Origin: RGIG3701 sp031553595
GTDB taxonomy: Bacteria; Planctomycetota; Planctomycetia; Pirellulales; Thermoguttaceae
Assembly (NCBI GenBank): GCA_031553595.1
Contig: JAVBLI010000016.1
Location: 124,001-188,000 of the forward strand
Reading direction: 5' to 3'
Length of the DNA: 64,000 nucleotides
Positions within the stretch are counted from its first letter, which is position 1. Each line of letters opens with the position of its first letter. Shown here piece by piece: positions 50,822 to 61,600 of the stretch. The notes under the pieces are model-generated. The model was not told the DNA's origin, ran no database searches, and saw only the letters and a program-made list of their open reading frames with translations. The position numbers and the translations under genes were made by a program.

Positions 50822-51238
50822 ATGCGGTACGCGGTTCGTGTTATCTTTTGGCTTTACACGGCTTTTCTGACGTTCGTGCTGCTGGTGAAAAATCCATTTG
50901 ACTGGATGCCCGTGCAGCTGGAAGAGGAGGCTGTGAATGACGGATTCGGGCTGCATCTGAGTCCGCACGTGCTGACGTTTCTGCTGCTGGCGGTGCTGGC
51001 GTGGGCGTGCCGGTGGCGGCGTCCGTGGCTGGTGGCGGTGCTGCTGGCGGCGTATGCCGTGGGGACGGAAGTTCTGCAAAATTTTACGGGGCGGTGCATG
51101 GATCCGTGGGACATGCTGGATAATCTGATGGGGCTGGCGTGGGGGTCTGCCGGGTGGTTTTTCGTGGTGGGGGTACGCCGTCTGGGAAGGCGAAAAACAC
51201 GGAAAACGCGGGACGAAAACGGAGGGAATGCGGAATGA
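50822..51238 (+). CDS. VanZ-like membrane protein
   Basis: A 138-residue protein with four hydrophobic segments (VIFWLYTAFLTFVLLV, HVLTFLLLAVLAWAC, WLVAVLLAAYAVGTEVLQ, NLMGLAWGSAGWFFVVG). The VanZ pattern is clear: a His at the start of helix 2, TEVLQNFTGR after helix 3 and D-x-x-x-N-x-x-G in DMLDNLMGLAWG. VanZ-like proteins affect envelope resistance to lipoglycopeptides or act in membrane homeostasis; the role here is unknown. The last 17 residues (RRKTRKTRDENGGNAE) come from AAAACACGG-type repeat words. The stop overlaps the next start by four bases (ATGA). Confidence 0.8.
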   Translation: MRYAVRVIFWLYTAFLTFVLLVKNPFDWMPVQLEEEAVNDGFGLHLSPHVLTFLLLAVLAWACRWRRPWLVAVLLAAYAVGTEVLQNFTGRCMDPWDMLDNLMGLAWGSAGWFFVVGVRRLGRRKTRKTRDENGGNAE

Positions 51239-52083
51239 CGAAAACGTGGAATGCGGAAGAATTGCGGGTGTACGGTGCGGTGGCGGAGGATGCGGCGCGT
51301 CAGGCCGGGGCGGTGCTGATGGAGTACGTGGGGAAATTTCACGTGAAGGAGAAAGGCCGGGCGGATCTGGTGACGGAAGCGGATGTGGCGGCGCAGGCGA
51401 AAGTGAAGGAGCTGGTGCTGAACGCGTTCCCGGAGCATGCGCTGCTGGGGGAGGAGGTCATGCCGGGGGCGGATGCGCATCGCGCGGCGGCGGGGCGGTT
51501 CCGCTGGATCGTGGACCCGCTGGATGGCACCACGAATTACGTGCACGGCATGCCGCATTTTTGCGTGTCCCTGGCGCTGGAGTGCGGGGGAGAACTGCTG
51601 GCGGCGGCGATTTATGCGCCTCCGGTTGAGGAGTGTTACACGGCGGTGCTGGGTGGCGGTGCGTTTTTGAACGGCCGGCCGATTCACGTCACCACGGCCC
51701 GTGAGCCGGAAGAGAGCCTGGTGGGAGTCGGATTTCCGCCTGCCGCGGGGTATGATGCGCCGGACGTGATCGGGTTCATGAACATCTTAAACGCGTGCCA
51801 GGCCATTCGGCGGACCGGCTCCACGGCGATGAACATGGCGTACGTGGCCGCGGGGCGTTTTGACGCCTCTTGGAATTTTTACACGAATCCGTGGGACATG
51901 GCTGCCGGGGCGCTACTGGTGACGGAGGCCGGGGGCGTGCTGACGGACATCACCGGCGCCGCGTTTTGCGTGGACGGCCACTCGTATTTCGTGACCGCCA
52001 CGCGTGAGCTGCATGAGAAATTTGACGCGCTGCTGCGTGGAGACGGGTTTCGGAAATGGAAAAATAAAGAAATAAAGAAATAA
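51235..52083 (+). CDS. suhB: Inositol monophosphatase family protein
   Basis: A 282-residue metal-dependent phosphatase. Metal-site blocks are LLGEEVMPG (Glu), WIVDPLDGTTNYVHGMPHF (the IMPase signature) and NFYTNPWDMAAGALLVTEAGG (the C-terminal W-D motif). It hydrolyses inositol monophosphate or similar sugar phosphates; SuhB-type members also act in rRNA maturation. GGAGG at nine bases before the ATG. The four-base overlap with the VanZ-like gene implies coupling. The last residues (WKNKEIKK) are encoded by an AAATAAAG-word repeat arm. Confidence 0.9.
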   Translation: MTKTWNAEELRVYGAVAEDAARQAGAVLMEYVGKFHVKEKGRADLVTEADVAAQAKVKELVLNAFPEHALLGEEVMPGADAHRAAAGRFRWIVDPLDGTTNYVHGMPHFCVSLALECGGELLAAAIYAPPVEECYTAVLGGGAFLNGRPIHVTTAREPEESLVGVGFPPAAGYDAPDVIGFMNILNACQAIRRTGSTAMNMAYVAAGRFDASWNFYTNPWDMAAGALLVTEAGGVLTDITGAAFCVDGHSYFVTATRELHEKFDALLRGDGFRKWKNKEIKK

Positions 52084-52203
52084 AGAAATGGCTGGCGTGA
52101 TGCAAAATCCCTTCTGAAATAACGCTTTTCTCACGCTTCCATGTATCCGCAAGTTACGCTGCACTCCACTTGTGGCTCATTTCATTTCTTTATTTCTCAT
52201 TTT
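52062..52203. repeat. Word-armed inverted repeat, core type 2 (copy 2)
   Basis: Left arm of AAATAAAG words (52062-52090), right arm CATTTCTTTATTTC (about 52184-52197) with CATTTTTCATTTTCC beyond. The core GGCGTGATGCAAAATC and CTGAAATAACGCTTTTC (52092-52130) matches that of the copy at 20648-20748, whose arms are made of other words. It occupies the junction of the convergent inositol monophosphatase and fabH genes and encodes the C-terminal residues of both. Confidence 0.82.
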
Positions 52204-53161
52204 TCATTTTCCAGCGGAGAACCGCGGTGCCGGTGGTCAGGCCGCCGCCGAAACCGCACAGGACGAGAATATCTCCCGGCGAAAAGCGGTTTTCGCGGTT
52301 ATTGAGGTCCATCATCAGCGGGATGGACACGGAAGAAGTGTTTCCGTAATCGGAGATGTTCGTGAGGTATTTCTCGGCGGGAATGTTGAGCTTTTTCTGG
52401 GCCGCCTCGATGATCCGGATATTCGCCTGGTGCAGCAGGACGTGATCCACGTCCGCACATGTCAGGCCTGTTTCCTCCAGCATCCGGCTGATGCCTTCCG
52501 TGATGGCCGTGACCGCGAATTTATACACTTTCTGGCCGTTCATGTGAAGATAAGCGGGTTCTCCCGGCGTGCGTAGCGGGAAGTTGCCGCGGGGGAACGG
52601 GGCGTTCAACGTTTCGCTGTCCCCTTCCGAAGTGAGGCGGATTCCCAGCAGATCATCCCCCGGCTCCAGTACCACCGCCGCGGTGCCGTCCCCGAAAAGC
52701 ACGCACGTCTTACGGTCATTCCAGTGAATGATCCGGCTCAGGGCGTCAGCGCACACCAGCAGGATTTTTTTCGCCTTCCCGCTGGAAAGCAGCCCCGCGG
52801 CCACGTCCAGCCCGTAAACAAAACCGCTGCACGCCGCGTTAATGTCAAAAGCCGGGCAGCGGGCGCCGGTTCCCGCCTGCACCATGCACGCCAGACTGGG
52901 GGTGATGAAATCGCCGCCGAGGGTGGAGCAAATTACGTAATCCAGCTCCGAGGCGTCCGTCCCCGCGTTTTCCAGCGCCCGCCGCGCGGCCTGCACGGAA
53001 AGCTCCGTGAGCGTTTCATCCCCGGTGAGCACGTTTCGCTGGTGAATGCCCGTCCGCGTGCGAATCCATTCATCATCGATTTCCACGAACTGGGAGAGGT
53101 CTTCATTCGTGAAGACGCGCGAGGGCAGGGCGCTGCCGGTGCCGATAACGGTGAGGCTCAT
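52190..53161 (-). CDS. fabH: 3-oxoacyl-ACP synthase III
   Basis: A 323-residue thiolase-fold enzyme that starts fatty-acid chains by condensing an acyl-CoA with malonyl-ACP. The catalytic triad is intact: Cys111 (DINAACSGFVYGL), His244 (VLLHQANIRII) and Asn274 (YGNTSSVSIPL); GFGGGLTTGTAVLRW closes the protein. This contrasts with the two degenerate ketosynthase homologues in the window. Alone on the minus strand. The last residues (KMKNEK) come from the repeat arm. Confidence 0.95.
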   Translation of the reverse strand: MSLTVIGTGSALPSRVFTNEDLSQFVEIDDEWIRTRTGIHQRNVLTGDETLTELSVQAARRALENAGTDASELDYVICSTLGGDFITPSLACMVQAGTGARCPAFDINAACSGFVYGLDVAAGLLSSGKAKKILLVCADALSRIIHWNDRKTCVLFGDGTAAVVLEPGDDLLGIRLTSEGDSETLNAPFPRGNFPLRTPGEPAYLHMNGQKVYKFAVTAITEGISRMLEETGLTCADVDHVLLHQANIRIIEAAQKKLNIPAEKYLTNISDYGNTSSVSIPLMMDLNNRENRFSPGDILVLCGFGGGLTTGTAVLRWKMKNEK

Positions 53162-53254
53162 AATTGGGGGTTCCCTGAATATTAAAAAAACGTTTTTTTA
53201 TTGACTTTCGTAAAACGCCGGGCACCGCGGCGGCACCGGCCGTACGGGTGGCGG

Positions 53255-54481
53255 TTACTGAGGGAAAACACGGATACGATTTCCGTCGATTTCCACGTCG
53301 CACTTCGCGATTTTCGCCAGTTCACGTAATAATTCCTCCAGACGGAGTTTCTCCACTTCCATCCGGATCTGGATGTCCGGGTTCACTCCCGCCGCGGTCA
53401 GGGCGTCACGATCCGCCACGAGCGTCAGCTGGTTTTTTTCACAAAACTGCTCCATCAGCGCCAGGAAGGCGCCCTGAAATTTCGCGGTGAACGTGACGTT
53501 TTCCAGTGCCGCCTGTGCCTTTTCGGATGCCAAGTCTTTCGGAAAGCCGCCCACATTCAGTGCCACGGTTTTCGGATCTCCGGCCTGCAAAAAACGGTGC
53601 ACTTCCACCGCTCCAAGCACGGAAAGTTTTCCGCTTTCCTCGGCGACTTCCGTTTCTGGAAACTTTTTCTTCACCTCCGTCAGCAGTGGCTCCCGGCTTT
53701 TCGCATACACCCGGCGAATCGCGATTTCCGAAAGTTTCAGCGGCCGAATTTCCACCGTCTTTCCGGAAGCGTCCTCGGATGAAAAATCGTAAGTCAGGCC
53801 GAACTGCCCGAGGATGAGCGTCAACTGTTCCGTGAGCGTCAGCTCCGGAAGCCGGGTTTCGGGCCAGAGGTCATGGGGCACGGTTTTTAAATTCGTGATT
53901 TTCACGCTGTAATTTTTCGCGATTTTTTGCAGGATGTCCCGCGGCTCGGCGAGCTCCGCCCAGGAAAGCGGCGTTTTTTTCTCCCACGCTTTTTTTGCTT
54001 TCGCCGGAATCTTCTCCTCCTGGAGCGTCAGAAGCGTCTGCAATTTCCGTGTGTACTCGGCCGGGCCCACGTAAAGCACATTTCCCACCTGCGAAACGGC
54101 GTACGCCTCGGCGGGGGAAGGCATGAGCCGGGCCGGGTCTTCCAGGGAGGTGAGCATGTCCTGAATGACCACCGGAATGGAAGCGTTCTGGCACGTCCGG
54201 TTCACCTCCAGCTCCGGATTCACCCGGCAGTCCACCGCCAGCGCGAGCTTCGCATTCCGCGTGAATTTCGCCAGGGTCTGCTCCACCGGCGCGTGATCCC
54301 ACGTGACCATGCTCACCGGATTTTGCAGCGCCCGCTGCCGGGCGGCGTCCGTAAGCCATTTCACGGCCTTTTCCCCGGTCGCGTCTTCCTCGGCACGGCA
54401 CACACACGCATTTCCGCCAGCGATAATCATCACGTGAAGAAAAAACAGCGGAAAAAGCAGGCTGTGGCGGCGAAAAAACAT
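53255..54481 (-). CDS. Secreted protein with STN/secretin-N-like modules
   Basis: A 408-residue protein with a Sec signal (SLLFPLFFLHVMIIAGGNAC). Three segments resemble the STN (secretin and TonB N-terminal) fold: about 62-110 (VEQTLAKFTRNAKLALAVDC), about 175-245 (DILQKIAKNYSVKITNLKTV) and about 345-408 (LMEQFCEKNQLTLVADRDAL, ending LRELAKIAKCDVEIDGNRIR). No secretin barrel or TonB receptor follows. Planctomycetes encode many such free STN proteins of unknown function; a periplasmic scaffold or an adaptor of an outer-membrane complex is possible. GGGAGAGAG before the ATG. It is divergent from rsmG. Confidence 0.6.
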   Translation of the reverse strand: MFFRRHSLLFPLFFLHVMIIAGGNACVCRAEEDATGEKAVKWLTDAARQRALQNPVSMVTWDHAPVEQTLAKFTRNAKLALAVDCRVNPELEVNRTCQNASIPVVIQDMLTSLEDPARLMPSPAEAYAVSQVGNVLYVGPAEYTRKLQTLLTLQEEKIPAKAKKAWEKKTPLSWAELAEPRDILQKIAKNYSVKITNLKTVPHDLWPETRLPELTLTEQLTLILGQFGLTYDFSSEDASGKTVEIRPLKLSEIAIRRVYAKSREPLLTEVKKKFPETEVAEESGKLSVLGAVEVHRFLQAGDPKTVALNVGGFPKDLASEKAQAALENVTFTAKFQGAFLALMEQFCEKNQLTLVADRDALTAAGVNPDIQIRMEVEKLRLEELLRELAKIAKCDVEIDGNRIRVFPQ

Positions 54482-54713
54482 GGCTCTCTCCCGTGGACGG
54501 CGGGGAAACGCTCCGTTTCAGGTCACAGAGCGTTTTATAAATCTTATGGTACATTTCTGTCATTATAACAGAATCACGCCGGGACGCAACGTACGGCGAG
54601 TTTCCCCCCGCCAGTTTTCTCCTCCCCCCGTTTTTTTTAAACCCGTTACTGGTAAAATAGAGAAAACGTGGTAAATTTTTGGTTTTTTGACATAAAACAG
54701 AACGGCGGTTTAT

Positions 54714-55577
54714 ATGACGGAAATTCTGAACACTCCTCGCCCGGAAGGATCTTTGCAGGAAACGCTGGCGAAATACGAAATCGAGATTCCGGAGCCGATG
54801 GTGCTTCAACTCGAGCGTTTTTGCGAGCTTCAGTGGGCGTGGAACCAGAAACTGAACCTCACGCGGCATACGACTTACGAAAAATTCGTCACGCGGGACA
54901 TCCTGGACACGCTGGCGATTTCCGAGTTTCTGGCGCCGGAGGAGCAGGTGCTGGATGTGGGCACCGGCGGCGGCGTGCCGGGCGTGCTGCTGGGGATTCT
55001 CAGGCCGGACGTGGAAATTTCGGTCGCGGAATGCGTGGCGAAAAAGGTGAACGCGCTGATCGAAATCGTGGATGAGATGAAGCTGCCCGTGCGGATTTTC
55101 GGCGGGCTGGGGCAGGATATTCTCGGAAACTGGAAATTTCATACGCTGACGTTCCGCGCGGTGGCGTCCATGAAAAAAATCCTGGAGTGGTTTCGCCAGG
55201 ACTGGGATCATTTTGACCGGATGCTGCTGGTGAAAGGGCCGCGGTGGGTGGGTGAACGTGGCGAGGCACGCCATTATAATCTTTTGCGCGGGCTGGCGTT
55301 ACGGAAACTGAAGGAATACACCATTCCCGGGATGGAAGCCGTCCCGGCTGACACGCCGCCGGAGGAAGAGCTGAAGCCGGAATCGCTTCCGCCGGAAGAT
55401 GTGGAGGGCATGATCCCCGCCACGCTGGCGGAGGAAGGCGGCAAGAGTTACATTTTGCAGATTTGCCCGGAGAGTAAATTGGGAAAGAATGACCTCTGCA
55501 AGCTTTCGTCGTGGGAGACCTCCAAGTCGCGCGACCAGCGAAAAGACCGCACCCGGCGGAAGCGACAGGCGGACTGA
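54714..55577 (+). CDS. rsmG: 16S rRNA (guanine527-N7)-methyltransferase RsmG
   Basis: A 287-residue AdoMet-dependent methyltransferase. The SAM site is VLDVGTGGGVPGVLLGILRP, preceded by WNQKLNLTRHTTYEKFVTRD and followed by AECVAKKVNALIEIVDEMKL; LTFRAVASMKKILEW is the usual RsmG block IV. It methylates G527 of 16S rRNA. The C-terminal part has an insert rich in Glu and Pro (TPPEEELKPESLPPEDVEG) and a basic tail, making it longer than the usual 210-240 residues. No Shine-Dalgarno of note. Convergent with the giant gene. Confidence 0.9.
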   Translation: MTEILNTPRPEGSLQETLAKYEIEIPEPMVLQLERFCELQWAWNQKLNLTRHTTYEKFVTRDILDTLAISEFLAPEEQVLDVGTGGGVPGVLLGILRPDVEISVAECVAKKVNALIEIVDEMKLPVRIFGGLGQDILGNWKFHTLTFRAVASMKKILEWFRQDWDHFDRMLLVKGPRWVGERGEARHYNLLRGLALRKLKEYTIPGMEAVPADTPPEEELKPESLPPEDVEGMIPATLAEEGGKSYILQICPESKLGKNDLCKLSSWETSKSRDQRKDRTRRKRQAD

Positions 55578-55620
55578 AATCGTATGCTGCGGGTGTAAAT
55601 TTTAATGCACCGATCATTAC

Positions 55621-55667
55621 AAAAAAAACCCACGACAAAAAACTTGCCGGGGGTTTTCGTTTTTTTT
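55621..55667. terminator. Bidirectional terminator-like hairpin
   Basis: AAAAAAAACCC (55621-55631) pairs with GGGTTTTCGTTTTTTT (55651-55667), with a 17-19-base loop. A T run follows in both directions, between the convergent rsmG and giant genes. Confidence 0.55.
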
Positions 55668-55693
55668 ACCGGAAAAATCCGTCACACGGAATC

Positions 55694-58600
55694 TCAGTCC
55701 CAGTTACCCTCGAAGACGATATCCGCCGCTTTCGCCGCTTCCGTCCGTGTGTCGGCCTTGCTGCTCTTGGTGCGGATGACCGTCATGTGGTCGAAATTGA
55801 TGAGGGAGCGGCTGACGTTGTAGTCGGCCGTGTTGGCCAGCAGGGTGCCGTTGACGTAATCATACACGTCGGCCCGCGAGGAATCGAGGATGATCGCCGT
55901 GTCTTCGCCGCCCGCCGTGGAGTAGGCTTTGATGTTCTTGAATCCGGAAACCTGATTGAAGAATCCGTCGCCTTCCATCGTGGTGATGTTCATGATGTTC
56001 AGCGAGGATTCGTCGAACCAGCTGGTCAGAACGTCGTTGCCGCGGGAGTCGTAAAGCAGGACCACGTCTTTGGTGTCGTTGCCCCCCGAGACTTCCATTC
56101 GGCTGAAACCGGTCGCGGTGGTGACGTATCCGTTGGCGGAGACCATGGTCATGGACTTCGGACGGAGGATGACGGTTTCGGCGGCGGAGGAGCCGCTGGC
56201 CGTCAGCGTGTCGTTACCGCCTTCGGTGTGGTTGACGTTGATCGTTTCGACATTCTTCGCGGTGTAACGGAATCCGTTGCCGCTGGCTTCCAGCTTGCCG
56301 GGGCTGAGGGTGAACACATCGTCGCCGACGGAGTCGTAGGCCGAGACCTGATCGTTGCCGCCCTGGCCGTCCACGTTGATATTCGCGAACCCAGTGGCGG
56401 TGTTGATTTTCTGGTTGCCTTTGGCGTCGGTCACCAGCATCTTGCCGAAGTTCGGCTTGAGGATGAATTCGTCGTCGCCGGCCGTGCCCACGAAGTTCGC
56501 GGTGTCCGTGCCACCGGTGCTGAAGGCCTGAATCGTTCCGAAACCGTAAGCGGCATTGGAAAATCCGGTGCCGACCATCGTGGCGTAATCGCCGTAGGCG
56601 GTGTAGGTGTCGTTACCAGCGGAGTCGTAGAGCAGGGCCGTGTCGTTGCCACCCGCCGTGGCGTGAGCCTTGACGGTGCCGAAACCCTGCACTTCCACAC
56701 GGTAGACGCGTTCTTTGCCGGTTTGCGTGTCGATGTAGGTTCCGGTGAGCACAGCGGAGTCGGGCTTCGCGGTGAACGTGTCGTCGCCCACGGAGTCGTA
56801 CAGGTTGGCGGTGTCGCCGCCGCCCATGCCGATGACCGTGATGTCGGCGAATCCCTTCAGCGTGTGCTTGAAGTTGGTGCCGGAGAAGGTCGTCTCGACG
56901 GGCGTGGCGGTCAGCGTGTCATTGGACAGCGTGCCGACCAGGATCACCGTGTCGTCGCCGCCGGAGGTCATGTTCACGTTCTGCATCCCGGTGAGTTTGC
57001 GGGTGAAGCCGCGCGTTTCATTGGTAATGGTTACCGCGCTGCCGTCCGTCCGCACCGCATCGCCGGCCACGGTCGTGATGTTGGCGGTGACCATGTTCGT
57101 GCCGGTTGCCTGAACGTCCACATTCGCGAACCCCGAGAGGTTGATCGTCGAGCCGGTGAAGCTGTAGGTCAGCGCGTAGCCCACCATATCCAGCGTCGCT
57201 TTCGCAGCGTTGTTTTTCAGCACCGCGGTGTCGTTGTTGTTGTAGCCGTGGATGTTTTGCAGGCCGAAAGACTTCGCGGTGATGCTGTAGTTTTCGCCGG
57301 TCATCACGGTGGATGTGTGGGAAATGTTCAGCGTGTCCACGCCGGTGGTGCCGGTGAGGTTGATGACGTCGCCGGCCGCGCCGGTGGCAGTGACGCTGCT
57401 GCACCCGTGAAGGGTTACGGTTCGGCCGTCGGCCAGCCGCATGGAAACGTTCTGCCCGGAAGCCGTCACGGCGTCGCCATTACCGGAGGTCTTGATTGTG
57501 GCGGCCGCCGAGCCGAGGCCGTCGAACTGGACGTCGGTGCAATTCTTCAGCGTCAGTTGGTAGCCACCGCTCTTGATGATGATGTCCGAACCGCTGACCT
57601 CCACCGAGTCGCCGACCTGTCCCAGGCCCTTCACGATCGCGGAAATATAACCGCTGCCGATGCTGGACGCGTTGACCACGAATTTCGTCACCCCGTCGTT
57701 GACGGCCAGCGTCGTCCCGTTGAGAACGAGCGTCGGCTTGCCGTTGGTGGCCGTGAAGGAAAATTCGTTGCGGGTGTTGGCGTCGACGACGATCGTCTGC
57801 GTCGTGCTGGTGGACGTCACGGAGCCCGTTCCGCCGACATTCAGCACCGGCGTCGCCGTGCCCGACGAAACGGGGATACTCTTGTACGCCACGGAACCGC
57901 TAGAGGTGTAGCTGACGGTGTAGTTAGTGCCGGTCGTCGTGGTTTTTGTCAGCTGCTTGCCGATCTGGTAAATGTCGGTATAAGGCTTGCTTCCGGCGGG
58001 CGCGACCTTCAAGGAACCGTCTTCGTTGTTTTCCTGGGACTCGGAATCCGGCCCCGTCCAAACCACGCGGCGATTGCCGTAAATGTCCACCATCGCGGCG
58101 GTCTGATTTTCATCCCATCGCTGGTACAAGTTGAGCGACTCTTCTCCCGTGCCGACCGGATCCGACTGACCCAGCGTGTAGGTGAAGTACTGGCCGTATA
58201 CGCCGTCTTCGTTATACACCCGCTGCTCCTGCCGATAGGAGGTCCAGGAGATATAATAATAAAGGTGTACGTCCGCAGGATTCGCTTCCAGTTTGGCCTC
58301 TTCCGTTTCCGTGTAGAAACGCTTGAGTCCGACGGAAGGACTGATCTGGCTCTTGAACACGGTTACGTTGGTCTGCACTTCGCCGGTCAGGGCTTTGCCG
58401 TTGGGGGCGTAGACCTTGTGGACGATGCCGTATTCGTTACCGTCGCCGGGCGTGAGGTAGCTTTGCCATCCAATGATGAAATAGCCGTTGACATCCATCG
58501 AAATCGAGGGATTGCTCTGCATGTTGGAGTAATGCTGGGTATTCACCTGGAAGGTACTACCGGACGTGAATTTCGCGGTCGTCCCGGTGCCGGATTTTAC

Positions 58601-61600
58601 GAACTGGCGGGCGTAGACGTTATAACTGCTGACCCCGGCGGCCATCCCCTGCCACGCCACCGTGAAGTTGCCGTTGGCGTCACACGCGACGGACGGGTTG
58701 GTCTGGATGTATTTGTCGGGAACGTTGACCACTTCGTTAACACCCACGGTTTTGACCGTGTAGCCGTTGATGTTGTAATACTGATACCAGATGCCGTTGC
58801 GATCCGCAACGTTTCCGGTGGTGACGTTGTCGTCGTTGGCCCAGACCACCACGAAACTGCCGCCGGACGCATCCATGGCGACGGAGGAAAGGTGGTGCTT
58901 GCCGCCGTTGTCCGTATTGACGATGCGCTTCGTCACCGGCAGCTCGCCCGTCAGCGGAACGTTCCAGGTCTCGAAAACGCGGAAATAAACGTTCTCGGTA
59001 AGCAGTTCCTGCGGGTCGGCGATGCCATTTTGGTTGGTGTCGACGCCGGTGTCCGTCCAGGTAACCACGAAGGTACCGCTTGCCGACATGGCGACCGACG
59101 GATCTTTATGGTAAATGCCCGGGCTGTCGGAAATGACGAATTCGTCGCCCTGGGGCTGGCCGTTGCTGTTGTAATAGCGGCCCCAGATTTGTGTGCCGAT
59201 CGAGGCGTCCGCACCCGATTTGAACTCCGGAACGGTGGTCGGATCCGCATAGATGGCCTTTGTCCAGACGACGATGTAATTGCCTTTCTCATCCGTGGCG
59301 ATCGCCGGATCCGATTGGTCCCCGGCCTGTTTCGTGTTCACCGTTTCGCCGGTTTGCTCGTTGTCTTTCCCGGCTTTCCGGTCGGCTTCGGGGTTGGATA
59401 CTTCAAGACGAATCGTATAGTCGTCGTTGTCTGCCTTTCCGTCCAGATTCGAATCCAGATTGTTGCCGAAAATATCCTCCACCCGGCCCTTGAGCACAAG
59501 CGTGTAAGCGCCGGAGATCATGTCCTGAATCACATCCGCGTTGAGCGTGACCCAGAAAGCGTTTTTCTGGCTCACCCCCGTGGGATAATGTTCGTCGACG
59601 TTGGTCGCATCGCCGGATTTATAACCGTCGGTCAGATCCGTGCTGTTAAACAGGGTGACGCTTTCGATCGCCCCGTACTTAGTCTCGGCGCCGAGCCGCA
59701 GACTCCAGTTGCTCAGCGACGTGACACTGTTCGAGCGGTTTTCGTTCGCGTTCTGGCCCATCATCTGTTCGTCGAACACGACAAGGTACCGCAGGATCTG
59801 GCCATCGACCTGATTGTCTTTCCGCACCTGCGCGAAGTACGTTTCACCATCGGTGCCGATATATTCGATGAACACGGCGGCAACGATCGGCGCGGTCTTG
59901 TCGACCGTCTGATAAAAGTTGAGGGAGTAAACCTGGCCCTTGGTGTTGATGCCCGTGCCGGTGGTATCCTGCCAGGCGGTGAAAATATCGCCGGCGGCGC
60001 TGACGGCCACGGCCGGGAAATGCTGCTGGCCGCCCTGCGGTTCACCGACCTGGAATTCGTTTCCGTTGGCGCCGTTGGGCTTCGACAAGGCGTTGAGTTT
60101 CTCGGTGGCGAAGTAACGCTGAGCCATGATGATGACGCCGTCGTTGGGCTGCGAGCTGCTGATATGGTCTTCCCAGACGATGACGAAATCGCCGTCGGCA
60201 TCCATCGCGACTTTGGACAACTGCTGATTGCCCTCCGTGGTGGTGTTCACCCGGAAGGGATCCGCGACCGCGGCGACTTCACCCGAAAGATACAGCGAAT
60301 TATAGGTGAACCGACGAGCGTAAACGTCGTTCATCTCCTGGCTGAGATAGCTGTTCGTGGCGGAAGACGTCCAGGTGATGACGAAATCGCCGCTGGCGTC
60401 GATCGCCACATCGGACCATTTCTGGATTCCGTCGGTGAATACGCTGGAGTCAACCGTCGAACCTTCATCGGTTCGGTTGACGAGGAATTCGCCGCCGCCG
60501 CCGGCTCCGGCAAGGGTCGCGTCGATCCAGTCCGCGAAGGAGGAAACCCGCGTGTAGGTGGATACCTGGCCGTACATGTAATCGTTCACCGGGTGGATTT
60601 CCGGCCCAAGGGTGATGGCGGCACTGACCACACCGGCGATCACGCTCGTATTTCCCAGTTTGATGAATGCGGGGCCTCCCGAGTCGCCTTCCGTCGGGCA
60701 TACTTCCATGGGGCCGGTGCCCGTGTCGGTTCTGACACCCGCGCGCCCGAGCGAGTCGTTGGCCGCGGTGCCGTCGTCGTAGTCGGCGATCAGCACTTTA
60801 TCCCCCACATAAAGCAGGGGATTGTAGGCGTTGAGCTGGCCGAGCGTGCCGTCGAAGGCGTTGGTGCCGTAATACTTGTGAAAATCGGTGTTCATGTCGA
60901 TGGGCCCGGTCGTGCCGTTTCCGGTTTGACCATAGCCGTAGACCGTGAATTCTTTGCCGATTTCATTGCCGGTACGTTGGATGTCGTAGCGGCTGATGCG
61001 GCTTTCCGGAATCCGGTCGGCCAACTCGATAATGGCGATATCGTTCTCGCAGTACCCATAAACCCAGCCGGGATGAACGGTCACGTTGAGAACCGTCACA
61101 CCTTCCACCGTGGTGCCTTCCGCGTCGGTGAAGAAAACCCCGATTTGTTCCGCCGTGAGCCCGGCGACCACATGCGCTGCCGTCAGGATATGCTTCCCGG
61201 ACATCAGCATCGTACCGGTTCCGGTGCCGCCATTGGCGGTAATGCGGCATACACCCGTTTCAAGTCTGTCCGCAAGGTATGTGTCGGGATTCGCGGTGCC
61301 GATATCGATGTTGTAATTGACATCCGTCTGGATGAGCCCCGATTCCAGGGCCTCGCCGTAAAGTTTTTCGTTACTGGAGAAATAGCGGGCGTAGATGTCG
61401 GACGAGGCGGCGTTGTCTTTGCTGATGCCGGCAACTTTCTGGCCGTAGGACGTCCAGGAAATGACGAAGTTTCCGCTGTAATCCATCGCGACGGAGGCGT
61501 ACATCTGGTTGTTCTCGGTCGTTTCGTTGACGAGAAATTCGGCCGTGACGCCTTCCTGCAGCGTCGTGACATACACGGAGCTGCCGGCGCCCAGCACCAT

